DNA from: Thalassotalea sp. LPB0316
Lineage (GTDB): Bacteria; Pseudomonadota; Gammaproteobacteria; Enterobacterales; Alteromonadaceae
Length of the DNA: 64,000 nt
Assembly: GCF_014898095.1 (NCBI RefSeq)
Contig: NZ_CP062946.1
Coordinates: 2,914,001-2,978,000 of the forward strand
Reading direction: 5' to 3'
Below the pieces are notes generated by a model. That model ran no database searches, had not been told where the DNA came from, and was given only the letters and a program-made list of their open reading frames with translations. The translations under genes and the position numbers were made by a program. Positions 18,974-28,689 of the stretch are shown one piece after another (position 1 is the first letter of the stretch; the number at the start of each line of letters is the position of its first letter).

Positions 18974-19603
18974 CTACAATTTAAAACCAGTAGCTACCAG
19001 ATAAACCTCTCTTGATCGTGCTCGAGACGATTCAGGCTTTCTCGTTTTAACTACTTTAAAGACGTTTTTCACTTCTTTCATAAATTGATCGAAGCCTTCG
19101 CCTTGGAATACTTTAACAACAAATGCACCGTTTTTCTTCAAAACTTGGTGACACATATCTAACGCTAATTCAACAAGATACATACTGCGAGCGGAATCAG
19201 CTGAGTCGTTCCCCGTAAAATTTGCCGCCATATCCGACATCACAACATCGATGTTCTTACCATCTATACGTTGTAAAAGCGCATCTAGGACTGCTTCTTC
19301 GCGAAAATCACCTTGTAAAAAATCAACACCAGGGATTGGGTCCATGGGTAAAATATCACAAGCAACCACTTGGCCATCGTCGCCAACTGCTTTCACTGCG
19401 TACTCAGACCAGCCGCCAGGGGCCGCGCCTAAATCAACGACCTTCATCCCCGGTTTAATTAATTTATCTTTGTTGTTTATCTCTTCTATCTTGAAAACAG
19501 CGCGAGAGCGCAAGCCGAGTTTTTGCGCTTTTTTTACGTACTCATCCTCAAAATGTTCATTTAGCCAGCGGGTTGAACTGGCACTGTGTTTTTTCTTACT
19601 CAA
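18974..19603 (-). CDS. rlmE: 23S rRNA 2'-O-ribose U2552 methyltransferase
   Basis: Heat-shock-linked methyltransferase (RrmJ/FtsJ) that modifies U2552 in the ribosomal A-loop. The 209-residue protein has the SAM-binding [15 protein letters not shown], the catalytic Asp in [13 protein letters not shown] and the Lys in [12 protein letters not shown]. With the N-terminal Lys and C-terminal Glu these form the K-D-K-E tetrad. It is divergent from yhbY, with 127 bases between the starts, and precedes ftsH. Confidence 0.97.
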   Translation of the reverse strand: MSKKKHSASSTRWLNEHFEDEYVKKAQKLGLRSRAVFKIEEINNKDKLIKPGMKVVDLGAAPGGWSEYAVKAVGDDGQVVACDILPMDPIPGVDFLQGDFREEAVLDALLQRIDGKNIDVVMSDMAANFTGNDSADSARSMYLVELALDMCHQVLKKNGAFVVKVFQGEGFDQFMKEVKNVFKVVKTRKPESSRARSREVYLVATGFKL

Positions 19604-19730
19604 CGAACTAACCTTTTGATCACACTTTTGATAACGCGATTACATTATTGTTTCGCGGATAACATAGTATTACTCACTAGATAAGGTTAAAATAGTCTTA
19701 ATTCAAGCAAACTTGTAACGAAAATTGTTA

Positions 19731-20027
19731 ATGAACTTAAATAAGAAGCAAATTCAGTACTTAAAAGGGCAAGCCCACTCACTTAAACCTGTTGTTTTAC
19801 TCGGTAGTAACGGCCTTACTGAGGGTGTTGTTGCCGAAATTGATGCCGCGTTAACGCATCATGAACTCATTAAAGTGAAAATTCCAACAGATGATCGTGA
19901 AATTAAAGGATTAATCGTTGAGGCGATTTGTCGTGAAACCAATGCGATTAAAATTCAAGTGATCGGTAAAACTTTGGTTATTTTCCGTCAATCAGACGAA
20001 AAGAAAATTCACATTCCAAAGCTATAA
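19731..20027 (+). CDS. yhbY: CRM-domain ribosome assembly RNA-binding protein YhbY
   Basis: Small RNA-binding protein associated with pre-50S particles, 98 residues, a single CRM domain. Seen are the GxxG-type loop in LKPVVLLGSNGLTEGV, then AALTHHELIKVKI and GKTLVIFRQ. The start is the ATG at 19731; the frame opens two codons earlier at a TTG with no support. yhbY divergent from rlmE-ftsH is a standard gammaproteobacterial layout. Confidence 0.95.
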   Translation: MNLNKKQIQYLKGQAHSLKPVVLLGSNGLTEGVVAEIDAALTHHELIKVKIPTDDREIKGLIVEAICRETNAIKIQVIGKTLVIFRQSDEKKIHIPKL

Positions 20028-20042
20028 GCAGCTAAAGCTATA

Positions 20043-20083
20043 CCAATTGAAATAATGGTTGAACAAACTGTTGTTTCAATTGG
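20043..20083. repeat. Inverted repeat between convergent yhbY and a solute-binding-protein gene
   Basis: CCAATTGAAA (20043-20052) and TTTCAATTGG (20074-20083) form a perfect 10-bp stem with a 21-base loop. It may serve as a weak bidirectional terminator. The flank TATACCAATT also appears at about 30945-30954, so this could be a small dispersed intergenic motif. Confidence 0.5.
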
Positions 20084-20089
20084 ATCCTA

Positions 20090-20995
20090 CTATCGTTCGT
20101 CAACCACTAATCTTTTTGTTTTTTGCGCCTGTCCAATACAGCTATTATTAAACGCAAGCTTATCAAGCGCCTGTTTGGTTTGTTCGCTCAGTAAAGGGTT
20201 ATCTAAGACAATCACCTCCCGGTTGGCCAAGTTAGCCTTTTCTATGATTCTGGCGGTGATCTCACTCGAATCAAAATAGGCATCGAAACTACCGTCTTGT
20301 ATTGCCACTTCCAACCCGTACTGAATTCGCTCAGCCAACCTTGGATTAGCCTTGTTAACGAAATAGAAAAACGGCGAGTGATAATAAATAGCAAAGCGTT
20401 GCTCAATCGCTAATTCTGGATATTGATCAACTTCGTTGAACGCCTCATATAACGCTCGTGGGAAATAATCGAATCGCCCTTTGGCCAACATTCGATAAAG
20501 CGCACTGTGCTCTTGTGCGGTAGAAACTTGAAAATCGTTATTATTTAAAATGACAGTATCAGGCCAAAGCGTACCTTGGCCGGCGTTTAGTTTCGCCAAC
20601 TCAGCAGCACTAGTGAGCTCATCAAACCTAGCTTGCTCACCAACCCTGATCAATGAGATTCTACAACCACCTAAACCTTTAAACAGAGGGATTCTAACAG
20701 GAATGAGCTTCTCTTCTCGCTCTATTGAAGTCATCGTCCAAATGATGTTGACATATTTATTCGTGCGAGCAAGCTCAATCATGTGTGTTTGACTCAAGCC
20801 CGCATCAATACGATTAAGCTCATATGCACCGTATTTATCAGATGACTTTTCTAAGGCCAACTTGAGCAAGTCGGTATAATACTTTTCATACTTGATATTT
20901 TGCCGGTGTGTTTCATACCACGAGTAATTAACAACATCCGTTGCCTGTGCCACACCCGACAAACAAAACAAGGCGATGATAAATTTAGGCCACAT
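20090..20995 (-). CDS. Periplasmic solute-binding-protein-like (type 2 periplasmic binding fold)
   Basis: A 301-residue exported protein with a clear signal peptide (MWPKFIIALFCLSGVAQA). Spacing of segments such as TMTSIEREEKLIPVRIPLFKGLGGCRISLI, AELAKLNAGQGTLWPDT and LAKGRFDYFPRALYEAF resembles family 3 amino-acid-binding-like proteins. These are often orphan sensors or transport proteins in marine gammaproteobacteria. There is no permease or ATPase gene nearby, so transport is not implied. I chose the ATG at 20995 because AGGA sits eight bases before it; the ATG at 21004 is too close to that site. Ligand unknown. Confidence 0.75.
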   Translation of the reverse strand: MWPKFIIALFCLSGVAQATDVVNYSWYETHRQNIKYEKYYTDLLKLALEKSSDKYGAYELNRIDAGLSQTHMIELARTNKYVNIIWTMTSIEREEKLIPVRIPLFKGLGGCRISLIRVGEQARFDELTSAAELAKLNAGQGTLWPDTVILNNNDFQVSTAQEHSALYRMLAKGRFDYFPRALYEAFNEVDQYPELAIEQRFAIYYHSPFFYFVNKANPRLAERIQYGLEVAIQDGSFDAYFDSSEITARIIEKANLANREVIVLDNPLLSEQTKQALDKLAFNNSCIGQAQKTKRLVVDER

Positions 20996-21048
20996 GAATA
21001 ACATCCTGTCTTTTTTCTTACCTACTAAGCATAGCCTGAAATAAAAAA

Positions 21049-21075
21049 AGGGAAAGCGCTTTTAACACTTTCCCT
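21049..21075 (-). terminator. Terminator downstream of greA
   Basis: AGGGAAAG (21049-21056) pairs with CTTTCCCT (21068-21075). On the minus strand seven T residues follow. It separates greA from the solute-binding-protein gene. Confidence 0.75.
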
Positions 21076-21151
21076 ATTATTTCACGATATTACAAAGATT
21101 CTACGGCGGCTTTACTGGCTGACAATTCTGTCCCAGTAAAACAGCAGTTAT

Positions 21152-21628
21152 CTACTTATGATCAACTGCGATGACTTCGTATTCGACTAAACCACCAGGT
21201 GTTTTAATTTCTACTTCAGAGTCAACCATTTTACCAATCAAACCACGGGCAATCGGCGAGTTAATGCTAATGCGGTGTTGTTTGATATCTGCTTCGTCAT
21301 CACCGACAATTTGGTAAGTCACTTCTTCATCTGTGTCGATATTTAACAAGGTGACGGTTGCGCCAAAAATAACCTTACCGGTATTTGGAATTTTAGTGAC
21401 GTCGATGATTTGAGCGTTTGACAATTTCCCTTCAATTTCTTGAATTCGACCTTCACAGAATCCTTGTTGCTCACGTGCAGCATGGTATTCAGCATTTTCT
21501 TTTAAATCACCGTGTTCACGTGCTTCTGCAATGGCTTCAACAATTTCTGGACGCTTTACTGTTTTTAAATGGTGTAACTCATCACGTAACGCATCTGCGC
21601 CGTGTGCCGTCATCGGAATTTGATTCAT
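21152..21628 (-). CDS. greA: Transcription elongation factor GreA
   Basis: Rescues backtracked RNA polymerase by stimulating transcript cleavage. Standard 158 residues: an N-terminal coiled coil with the tip acidic pair in [20 protein letters not shown], then a C-terminal FKBP-like domain with [17 protein letters not shown]. It follows carB, but a hairpin at 21736-21778 probably gives it its own transcript. Confidence 0.97.
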   Translation of the reverse strand: MNQIPMTAHGADALRDELHHLKTVKRPEIVEAIAEAREHGDLKENAEYHAAREQQGFCEGRIQEIEGKLSNAQIIDVTKIPNTGKVIFGATVTLLNIDTDEEVTYQIVGDDEADIKQHRISINSPIARGLIGKMVDSEVEIKTPGGLVEYEVIAVDHK

Positions 21629-21735
21629 AATTTTTCTACTTTTTACTACATCAAAATTGGAGCCTTCACGTCAGGCTCTTAATGATATTTAAAATTGACT
21701 AAACGATAAGTTTATAGATTATTAGGCATAAATAC

Positions 21736-21778
21736 AAAAGGGAATACACATTTATACAATAAACATGGATTCCCTTTT
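21736..21778 (-). terminator. Hairpin after carB
   Basis: AAAAGGGAAT (21736-21745) pairs with ATTCCCTTTT (21769-21778). The 23-base loop can itself pair partly (TTTAT with ATAAA). On the minus strand the stem ends in CCCTTTT, giving a probable terminator about 57 bases after the carB stop. Confidence 0.65.
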
Positions 21779-21834
21779 TACGATAAGTTGATGAAATACT
21801 ATCTTTTAGTAATATTCCATCAGTTATGCGTTAA

Positions 21835-24800
21835 TTAACAACGGTCGTGTAATTCTTGGATAGACGTTACCGTGTTGCGATCGTCTGCTGCGTGCGCTTG
21901 GCAAGCTGCAAACGCGGCGTTTAACGTTGTTGTGTAAGCAATCTTGTAACGAAGTGCACCACCGCGCAATACTTTTGAGTCTTCAATCGCTTTGCGACCT
22001 TCAGTCGTATTGATGATGTAGTTGTACTCACCATTTTTGATTCTATCAAGAATATGTGGGCGACCTTCGTGTACTTTGTTGACTAAACGCACAGGCACAT
22101 TCGCTTCACCTAAGACAATCGCTGTACCGTGTGTTGCATCAAGCTCGTAGCCTAATTCAATCATTTGTTTGGCTAATTCTACTACGCGCTCTTTATCAGA
22201 GTTACGTACCGAAATTAACGCACGCCCCGCTTTAGGAATAGTTACACCAGCGCCTAAGTTAGCTTTTGCATAGGCTTCTTCGAAAGTATTACCTACCCCC
22301 ATAACTTCACCGGTTGAACGCATTTCTGGGCCAACTAATGGGTCAGAGCCGTGGAACTTGTTAAATGGAATTACCACTTCTTTTACCGAGAAGTAAGGTG
22401 GAATAACTTCTTTAGTGATGCCCTGCTCTGCCAATGTTTTACCAGCCATTACACGAGCGCCAACTTTGGCTAACGGTACACCCGTTGCTTTCGACACGAA
22501 CGGCACTGTACGCGCTGCACGCGGGTTAACTTCGATTAAGTAAACTTTGCCGTCTTTAACTGCCATTTGCGTGTTCATTAAGCCTTTAACGCCTAATTCA
22601 AATGCGAGTTTAGACACTTGCTCGCGCATTACGTCTTGTACTTCTTGTGATAACGAGTACGCTGGTAATGAACATGCTGAGTCACCTGAGTGAACACCGG
22701 CTTGCTCAATGTGTTGCATAATACCGCCAACAACTACTTCGGTACCGTCACAAAGTACATCGATATCTACTTCGATTGCATCATCTAGGAAGTGATCAAG
22801 TAATACTGGTGAGTCGTTTGATACGCTTACCGCTTCGTTCATGTAACGACGTAAATCTTCTTCGTCGTAAACGATTTCCATGGCTCGGCCACCTAGCACG
22901 TATGACGGACGCACAACTAATGGAAAGCCGATTTCTTTAGACTTAGCTACCGCTTCATCTAATGAAGTAACCGTTGCGTTTTCAGGTTGTAATAAACCTA
23001 AACGCTCAACAGCTTGTTGGAAACGCTCACGGTCTTCTGCGCGGTCAATTGCATCTGGTGAAGTACCGATAATTGGTACGCCAGCCGCTTCTAATGCACG
23101 TGCTAATTTAAGCGGTGTTTGACCACCGTATTGCACGATAACGCCTTTTGGTTGTTCAACACGCACGATTTCTAATACATCTTCAAAAGTAATTGGTTCG
23201 AAGAATAAACGATCCGATGTATCGTAGTCAGTTGAAACCGTTTCAGGGTTACAGTTAACCATGATGGTTTCGTAACCGTCTTCACGTAATGCTAATGCCG
23301 CGTGTACACAACAGTAATCAAATTCAATACCTTGACCGATACGGTTAGGGCCGCCACCTAAAATCATGATTTTGTCTTTATCAGACGGGTTCGCTTCACA
23401 CTCTTCATCGTAGCTTGAGTACATGTAAGCAGTATCTGAACCAAATTCCGCCGCACACGTATCTACACGCTTGTATACTGGGTGAATGTTAGCTGCGTGA
23501 CGAATACGGCGAATTTCTGATTCATTGGTACCAATAACGTCTGCTAAACGGGCATCTGAGAAACCTTTGCGTTTCAAGCGAGCAATAACGTCTTCCGTTA
23601 GGCCAGCCATACCCGCTTCAGCTAAGGCTTTTTCTTCAAGTACGATATCTTCAATTTGCACTAAGAACCAACGGTCAATTTTAGTTAAACGGAATACGTC
23701 GTCTACGGTTAAACCTAAGCGGAATGCATCGGCAACATACCAAATACGATCTGCACCAGCTTCTTGCAGCTCGTGCATAATTTTAGTTTTTGCACCTGGC
23801 TTAGTCACGTCAACTTTTGGGTCGAAACCGTTCGCGCCAACTTCTAAACCGCGTAAGGCTTTTTGCATTGATTCTTGTTGGTTACGACCAATCGCCATTA
23901 CCTCACCTACCGACTTCATTTGCGTCGTTAAGCGATCTTCAGAACCGGCAAATTTTTCAAAGTTAAAGCGTGGGATCTTAGTCACTACGTAATCGATTGT
24001 CGGCTCGAATGACGCAGGTGTTGCGCCACCTGTGATATCGTTTGATAACTCGTCTAGGGTGTAACCTACAGCAAGTTTTGCCGCGATCTTAGCAATTGGG
24101 AAGCCCGTTGCTTTTGAGGCAAGCGCCGATGAACGAGATACACGAGGGTTCATCTCAATGATAACCATACGGCCATCTACAGGGTTAACACCAAACTGCA
24201 CGTTTGAACCACCGGTTTCAACACCAATTTCACGTAATACCGCAAGCGATGCGTTACGCATGATTTGGTATTCTTTATCGGTTAACGTTTGCGCTGGTGC
24301 AACAGTAATTGAGTCACCGGTGTGAATACCCATTGGATCGAAGTTTTCGATTGAACAAACAATGATACAGTTATCATTTTTGTCGCGAACCACTTCCATT
24401 TCGTACTCTTTCCAACCAATTAATGATTCATCGATCAATAACTCATTGGTTGGCGAAAGATCTAAACCGCGAGTACAAATCTCAACGAATTCTTCACGGT
24501 TGTAGGCGATACCGCCACCCGTTCCACCCATAGTGAAAGACGGGCGAATAATACAAGGGAAGCCGATGCGAGATGAAGTGTCTAATGCTTCATCCATCGA
24601 GTGAACAATTTCAGCGCGTGGCGTTTCTAAACCAATGGCTTTCATCGCTTTATCGAAACGGTCACGGTCTTCAGCTTTATCTATAGCATCAGCTGTTGCA
24701 CCAATCATTTCAACACCGAATTCTTCTAAAACCCCGTGTTTTTCAAGATCTAATGCACAGTTAAGCGCAGTTTGCCCCCCCATGGTCGGCAATACCGCAT

Positions 24801-25050
24801 CTGGGCGCTCTTTTTCAATAATTTTGCGAACCACTTCCCAGTGAATTGGCTCGATGTAAGTTGCATCAGCCATTTCTGGATCCGTCATAATAGTTGCTGG
24901 GTTAGAGTTAACAAGAATAACTCGGTAACCTTCTTCACGTAACGCTTTACACGCTTGTGCGCCAGAGTAGTCAAACTCACACGCTTGACCAATTACAATT
25001 GGGCCAGCCCCTAAAATTAAGATACTTTTTATGTCAGTACGTTTTGGCAT
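21835..25050 (-). CDS. carB: Carbamoyl-phosphate synthase large subunit
   Basis: Makes carbamoyl phosphate for arginine and pyrimidine synthesis from bicarbonate, ammonia (delivered by CarA) and two ATP. The full-length 1071-residue protein has two homologous ATP-grasp halves, with paired landmarks such as [20 protein letters not shown] / [20 protein letters not shown] and MGGQTALN / YGGQTPLK. An oligomerisation segment lies between the halves, and a C-terminal MGS-like allosteric domain includes ATHGTAIVL. It lies 18 bases after carA in one operon. Confidence 0.98.
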   Translation of the reverse strand: MPKRTDIKSILILGAGPIVIGQACEFDYSGAQACKALREEGYRVILVNSNPATIMTDPEMADATYIEPIHWEVVRKIIEKERPDAVLPTMGGQTALNCALDLEKHGVLEEFGVEMIGATADAIDKAEDRDRFDKAMKAIGLETPRAEIVHSMDEALDTSSRIGFPCIIRPSFTMGGTGGGIAYNREEFVEICTRGLDLSPTNELLIDESLIGWKEYEMEVVRDKNDNCIIVCSIENFDPMGIHTGDSITVAPAQTLTDKEYQIMRNASLAVLREIGVETGGSNVQFGVNPVDGRMVIIEMNPRVSRSSALASKATGFPIAKIAAKLAVGYTLDELSNDITGGATPASFEPTIDYVVTKIPRFNFEKFAGSEDRLTTQMKSVGEVMAIGRNQQESMQKALRGLEVGANGFDPKVDVTKPGAKTKIMHELQEAGADRIWYVADAFRLGLTVDDVFRLTKIDRWFLVQIEDIVLEEKALAEAGMAGLTEDVIARLKRKGFSDARLADVIGTNESEIRRIRHAANIHPVYKRVDTCAAEFGSDTAYMYSSYDEECEANPSDKDKIMILGGGPNRIGQGIEFDYCCVHAALALREDGYETIMVNCNPETVSTDYDTSDRLFFEPITFEDVLEIVRVEQPKGVIVQYGGQTPLKLARALEAAGVPIIGTSPDAIDRAEDRERFQQAVERLGLLQPENATVTSLDEAVAKSKEIGFPLVVRPSYVLGGRAMEIVYDEEDLRRYMNEAVSVSNDSPVLLDHFLDDAIEVDIDVLCDGTEVVVGGIMQHIEQAGVHSGDSACSLPAYSLSQEVQDVMREQVSKLAFELGVKGLMNTQMAVKDGKVYLIEVNPRAARTVPFVSKATGVPLAKVGARVMAGKTLAEQGITKEVIPPYFSVKEVVIPFNKFHGSDPLVGPEMRSTGEVMGVGNTFEEAYAKANLGAGVTIPKAGRALISVRNSDKERVVELAKQMIELGYELDATHGTAIVLGEANVPVRLVNKVHEGRPHILDRIKNGEYNYIINTTEGRKAIEDSKVLRGGALRYKIAYTTTLNAAFAACQAHAADDRNTVTSIQELHDRC

Positions 25051-25068
25051 AGTTTTACGTCTCTCTTT

Positions 25069-26205
25069 TTAAGCTTGAGCTTTGCGTGCTTTGATTAATT
25101 CAATAAAGTGGTCAAATAAAGGTGCAGCATCATGTGGACCAGGGCTTGCTTCAGGGTGACCTTGGAAGCTAAACGCTGGTTTATCGGTGCGGTGAATACC
25201 TTGAATTGAGCCATCAAATAACGATTTGTGCGTTACTTTTAAGTTTTCTGGCATGTTGTCTTCATCGACTGCGAAACCGTGGTTTTGCGAAGTGATCATA
25301 ACCACATTGCGATCATAATCTTTTACTGGGTGGTTAGCACCGTGATGACCGAACTTCATTTTGATAGTTTTCGCGCCACTGGCTAGGCCTAGTAACTGAT
25401 GACCTAAACAAATACCAAAAACTGGAATATCGGTTTCTAAAAAGGTTTTAATCGCATCAATGGCGTAATCACACGGCTCAGGATCACCTGGGCCGTTTGA
25501 TAAGAAAATGCCATCAGGGTTAAATGCTAATACGTCTTCTGCCGAAGTTTGTGCAGGAACCACTGTTAAACGACAACCACGGTCGACTAACATGCGTAAA
25601 ATGTTGCGTTTTGCGCCAAAGTCATAGGCTACCACGTGAAAATCCATTTTTTCTGGAGTAACAAAACCTTTACCTAACTGCCAGCTGCCCTCTGTCCATA
25701 GGTAAGTTTCTTTGGTTGAAACAACTTTTGCTAAATCCATGCCTTTTAAGCCAGGGAAGCCTTTAGCCTCCGCTAATGCTGCGGCTTCATCTAGGTTGTC
25801 ACCAGCCATAATGCAGCCGTTTTGCGCGCCTTTCTCACGTAAAATACGCGTTAATTTACGGGTATCGATATCAGCAATACCTAATATATTGTGACGCACT
25901 AAGTATTCGCTTAATGTTTCTTGGTTACGAAAGTTACTTGCTAATAATGGCAAATCGCGAATGATTAAACCTTTAGCAAAAACGCCAGTTGACTCTTCAT
26001 CTTCTGAGTTGGTACCCGTGTTACCAATATGAGGATAAGTCAGCGTTACAATTTGCTCTGCATATGATGGGTCAGTAAGAATTTCTTGATAACCAGTCAT
26101 TGAAGTATTGAATACTACTTCACCAACTGAACAGCCCGTTGCACCGATAGCGGTGCCTTTAAATACCGTGCCGTCTTCAAGCACTAAAATGGCAGATTTA
26201 GTCAA
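25069..26205 (-). CDS. carA: Carbamoyl-phosphate synthase small (glutaminase) subunit
   Basis: Glutamine amidotransferase subunit (378 residues) that feeds ammonia to CarB. The class I triad is visible: Cys in [15 protein letters not shown], and His with Glu in [18 protein letters not shown]. The start codon is TTG at 26205. GGAGG six bases upstream supports it, and no ATG occurs until well inside the conserved N-terminal domain. E. coli carA also uses UUG, so the weak start seems conserved. First gene of carAB; a candidate promoter lies about 140-170 bases upstream. Confidence 0.98.
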   Translation of the reverse strand: MTKSAILVLEDGTVFKGTAIGATGCSVGEVVFNTSMTGYQEILTDPSYAEQIVTLTYPHIGNTGTNSEDEESTGVFAKGLIIRDLPLLASNFRNQETLSEYLVRHNILGIADIDTRKLTRILREKGAQNGCIMAGDNLDEAAALAEAKGFPGLKGMDLAKVVSTKETYLWTEGSWQLGKGFVTPEKMDFHVVAYDFGAKRNILRMLVDRGCRLTVVPAQTSAEDVLAFNPDGIFLSNGPGDPEPCDYAIDAIKTFLETDIPVFGICLGHQLLGLASGAKTIKMKFGHHGANHPVKDYDRNVVMITSQNHGFAVDEDNMPENLKVTHKSLFDGSIQGIHRTDKPAFSFQGHPEASPGPHDAAPLFDHFIELIKARKAQA

Positions 26206-26347
26206 TTTAACCTCCGAAAGAAGAACTATAACCTAATAGTCGTTACCGGTTTCATAGCGTACTATTAAGTGCGAATACTAGTATGATCTAGCGCATCAAA
26301 CATCGAAATTTTCACGCAAAATATCGAATTTTTGACAAATTGCGCGC

Positions 26348-26376
26348 ATTCTACGCACTTAGCCCGTCAACGTCCA
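26348..26376 (-). promoter_or_regulatory. Candidate sigma-70 promoter for carAB
   Basis: On the minus strand TGGACG (26376-26371), a 17-base spacer and TAGAAT (26353-26348) are followed by GCGCGC. The GC-rich discriminator resembles promoters under stringent control. It would give a leader of about 135 bases before carA. No terminator-like hairpin with a T-run was found in that leader, so classical attenuation is not evident. Confidence 0.45.
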
Positions 26377-26486
26377 CAAAAACTTTCAAAAATATCGTGT
26401 TTTTACAGTTTTTTGTCTTAAAACCCCAAAAACATGAGTTTACTCTCTATTCAATTAAAAATTCATGACCGTTTAGTCTAGTTTTT

Positions 26487-27293
26487 TTAATTCTTAAGCC
26501 CAAGCACATCTTGCATGTCATAGAACCCGTTTTCAGCTGCACTCAACCATAGTGCGGCTCGCATTGCACCATGAGCAAACGTCATTCTCGACGTCGCTTT
26601 GTGGGTCAATTCAATACGTTCCCCCAAGTCAGCAAAAAGCGCAGTGTGCTCACCGATGATGTCGCCAGCTCTGACCGTGGCAAAGCCAATAGTTTTTGGG
26701 TCACGCTCATCCGTGATCCCCTCACGACCATATACAGCACACTGGTTTAAGTCTCGCCCTAACGTATCTGCTATCACTTGGCCGATTTTTACCGCGGTGC
26801 CCGATGGCGCATCTTTTTTAAATCGGTGGTGCGCTTCCATGATCTCAATGTCAGTATCATCGCCAATCGCACGAGCAGCCATTTCAACTAGCTTAAACAA
26901 TAAATTAACACCAACACTGGTATTTGGCGCTAAAATCACGGGAATTTCGCTAGTAAACTCTTTAATTTTAGCCACTTCATCGTCATTAAAGCCTGTAGTG
27001 CCAATAACTAGTGCTTTCTTATGTGTTTTACACCACTGTAAATGCTCAAAGGTCGAGGCGATTGACGTAAAATCAATCAGTACGTCAGCATCAACTAAAG
27101 AATTTAGGTCACAACTGGCATTTTTGCCAATCGTGCCAATACCGGCGAGTTCGCCTAAATCGATACCGTCAAAGCTTGAACCTTGACGAACACTACCACC
27201 AACTAACGTGATTTTGTTATGCTGCACAGCTGCATCAACTAGGTTTCGACCCATACGGCCATTACACCCTAAAATTGCTACCTTGATTGTCAT
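26487..27293 (-). CDS. dapB: 4-hydroxy-tetrahydrodipicolinate reductase
   Basis: Lysine and diaminopimelate pathway reductase of 268 residues. The Rossmann motif [12 protein letters not shown] is at the N-terminus, the active-site segment [15 protein letters not shown] near residue 155, and the tetrameric domain continues to the C-terminus ([20 protein letters not shown]). Its ATG overlaps the stop of the upstream NTF2-like gene by four bases (ATGA), so the two are translationally coupled. Confidence 0.97.
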   Translation of the reverse strand: MTIKVAILGCNGRMGRNLVDAAVQHNKITLVGGSVRQGSSFDGIDLGELAGIGTIGKNASCDLNSLVDADVLIDFTSIASTFEHLQWCKTHKKALVIGTTGFNDDEVAKIKEFTSEIPVILAPNTSVGVNLLFKLVEMAARAIGDDTDIEIMEAHHRFKKDAPSGTAVKIGQVIADTLGRDLNQCAVYGREGITDERDPKTIGFATVRAGDIIGEHTALFADLGERIELTHKATSRMTFAHGAMRAALWLSAAENGFYDMQDVLGLKN

Positions 27294-27733
27294 TGTTGTG
27301 ATTCTCTTGGGATCTCAAATGTGTGTGAAAGTGAAGTATATTCAGATGCCTGATGTGAAATAACGTTACTAATTTGAAGTTTATCGCCTTGACCAACAAG
27401 GTGATACAGTGCAGTAAAATCAGTAAACATCTGATTATTGTTATCAAAAAATTGCCAGTGAATTATCACTAAAACTAACGTTGAGTTGAGTGGCTCAAAG
27501 CTCGCTTGTTTGGCCTCAACACGGGTAAACCCCAAATTTTGTAGTTGACCAAAGATATCAGTGAACTCATTTGCTAACGCACTATTATTACTCAGAATTT
27601 TTAAATCATCTGGTGTTGATAAACTGCAAGGCACCTGATAACACGCCATGGCAGCGTCAACGTCAAAATGTTCAAATGCGCGTACGTATGCCTGAAATAG
27701 TTGACCTAAATTGTTTTTACTTGCTAATTTCAC
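27290..27733 (-). CDS. NTF2-like (SnoaL-type) protein of unknown function
   Basis: A 147-residue cytoplasmic protein without signal peptide. The pattern of an N-terminal helix ([24 protein letters not shown]), then a central domain, alternating beta-strands ([14 protein letters not shown]) and [10 protein letters not shown] fits a cone-shaped NTF2-like fold. No catalytic residues can be named. Coupling to dapB through an ATGA overlap suggests a shared transcript but does not establish a role in lysine synthesis. Fold assignment is by pattern only. Confidence 0.65.
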   Translation of the reverse strand: MKLASKNNLGQLFQAYVRAFEHFDVDAAMACYQVPCSLSTPDDLKILSNNSALANEFTDIFGQLQNLGFTRVEAKQASFEPLNSTLVLVIIHWQFFDNNNQMFTDFTALYHLVGQGDKLQISNVISHQASEYTSLSHTFEIPRESQQ

Positions 27734-27782
27734 TGTTAGTTATTATCTGGGGTTAATATCTGGCAAAAGCTCATTCATAAAA

Positions 27783-27802
27783 AAGCCGGGGAAACCCGGC
27801 TT
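27783..27802 (-). terminator. Terminator downstream of fklB
   Basis: AAGCCGGG / CCCGGCTT with a GAAA loop. On the minus strand it is followed by six T residues, six bases past the fklB stop. It separates fklB from the NTF2-dapB pair. Confidence 0.9.
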
Positions 27803-27807
27803 AATCA

Positions 27808-28428
27808 TTATAAAATATCTAATAACTCAACATCGAAGACTAATGCTGAGTATGGTGGGATAGCACCTTGAGAGCCACGCTCACCGTACGCTAAGTTATA
27901 CGGAATGTATAAACGGTACTTAGCGCCAACAGGCATTAGCTGAAGTGCTTCAGTCCAACCCGCGATAACGCCACCTACTGGGAATTCAGCCGGTTGACCG
28001 CGATCGTATGAGCTATCAAACACGTCACCATTGATGAAGGTACCGTGGTAGTGTGTACGAACCGTGCTAGCCGCTGTTGGCTTTTCACCATCACCAGCTG
28101 CTAAGATTTCATATTGTAAACCTGATTCAGTAACTGTCACTTCTTCGCGTTTAGCATTTTCAGCTAAGAACGCTTCACCTTCAGCTGCTTTTTCTTTAGC
28201 TGCTGCTTGCTCTAACTCTTGTAACTTTTGAGAAACGATAGAAAATGCTTCGTTTAATGCTTCGTCGCTTACTTGGCTTGCTTCGCCAGCTAATGCATCG
28301 GCTAAACCAGCTTGTACTGCTGTTACATCGAAGTCTTTGAAAGGGTTGTTTCGCAATTGGTCACCTAATTGACGACCTACACCGTAACTTACACGTTGTT
28401 CAATTGATTCAAATTTTGTATCAGACAT
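27808..28428 (-). CDS. fklB: FKBP-type peptidyl-prolyl cis-trans isomerase (FklB/FKBP22)
   Basis: Proline isomerase of 206 residues, usually a homodimer. The N-terminal helical dimerisation domain (VSYGVGRQLGDQLRNNPF to about residue 85) is joined by a long helix to the C-terminal FKBP domain. That domain contains VRTHYHGTFINGDVFDSSYDRG, GVIAGWTEALQLMPVGAKYR and IPPYSALVFDVELLDI, which carry the aromatic residues of the active pocket. No signal peptide, so cytoplasmic. Own promoter and terminator are likely. Confidence 0.95.
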   Translation of the reverse strand: MSDTKFESIEQRVSYGVGRQLGDQLRNNPFKDFDVTAVQAGLADALAGEASQVSDEALNEAFSIVSQKLQELEQAAAKEKAAEGEAFLAENAKREEVTVTESGLQYEILAAGDGEKPTAASTVRTHYHGTFINGDVFDSSYDRGQPAEFPVGGVIAGWTEALQLMPVGAKYRLYIPYNLAYGERGSQGAIPPYSALVFDVELLDIL

Positions 28429-28570
28429 TATTTTTCTTCACTTAAAAATTTCGGCGCAGATCTTAGCACAATCCTAGTGGCGAATGTAGTCATTTCACCA
28501 GAAATTATCGAACTTAATCTAATAACTTATGATAACAACTTAAAACACTTTAGCCATCTAAACATCTAGA

Positions 28571-28598
28571 TTGACACATCGTATTACGCCACTATAAT
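28571..28598 (+). promoter_or_regulatory. Near-consensus sigma-70 promoter before the NhaC-type antiporter
   Basis: Perfect -35 TTGACA (28571-28576) and perfect -10 TATAAT (28593-28598) with a 16-base spacer. Transcription would start near 28605 and give a leader of about 85 bases before the antiporter ATG. Confidence 0.8.
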
Positions 28599-28689
28599 GC
28601 TCACACTTTTACACCTTTGTTTAATTTTTACCTCACCGAAAAAAGATGCTACAAAGGTACGCAAGTAGATAATAGTTAATGGAAACTCG

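Noticed and set aside
26401..26470. ArgR box upstream of carA
   Set aside because: TGAAT half-sites occur twice in direct orientation, but the expected TGAAT(N4)ATTCA palindrome is not formed and the site lies far upstream.
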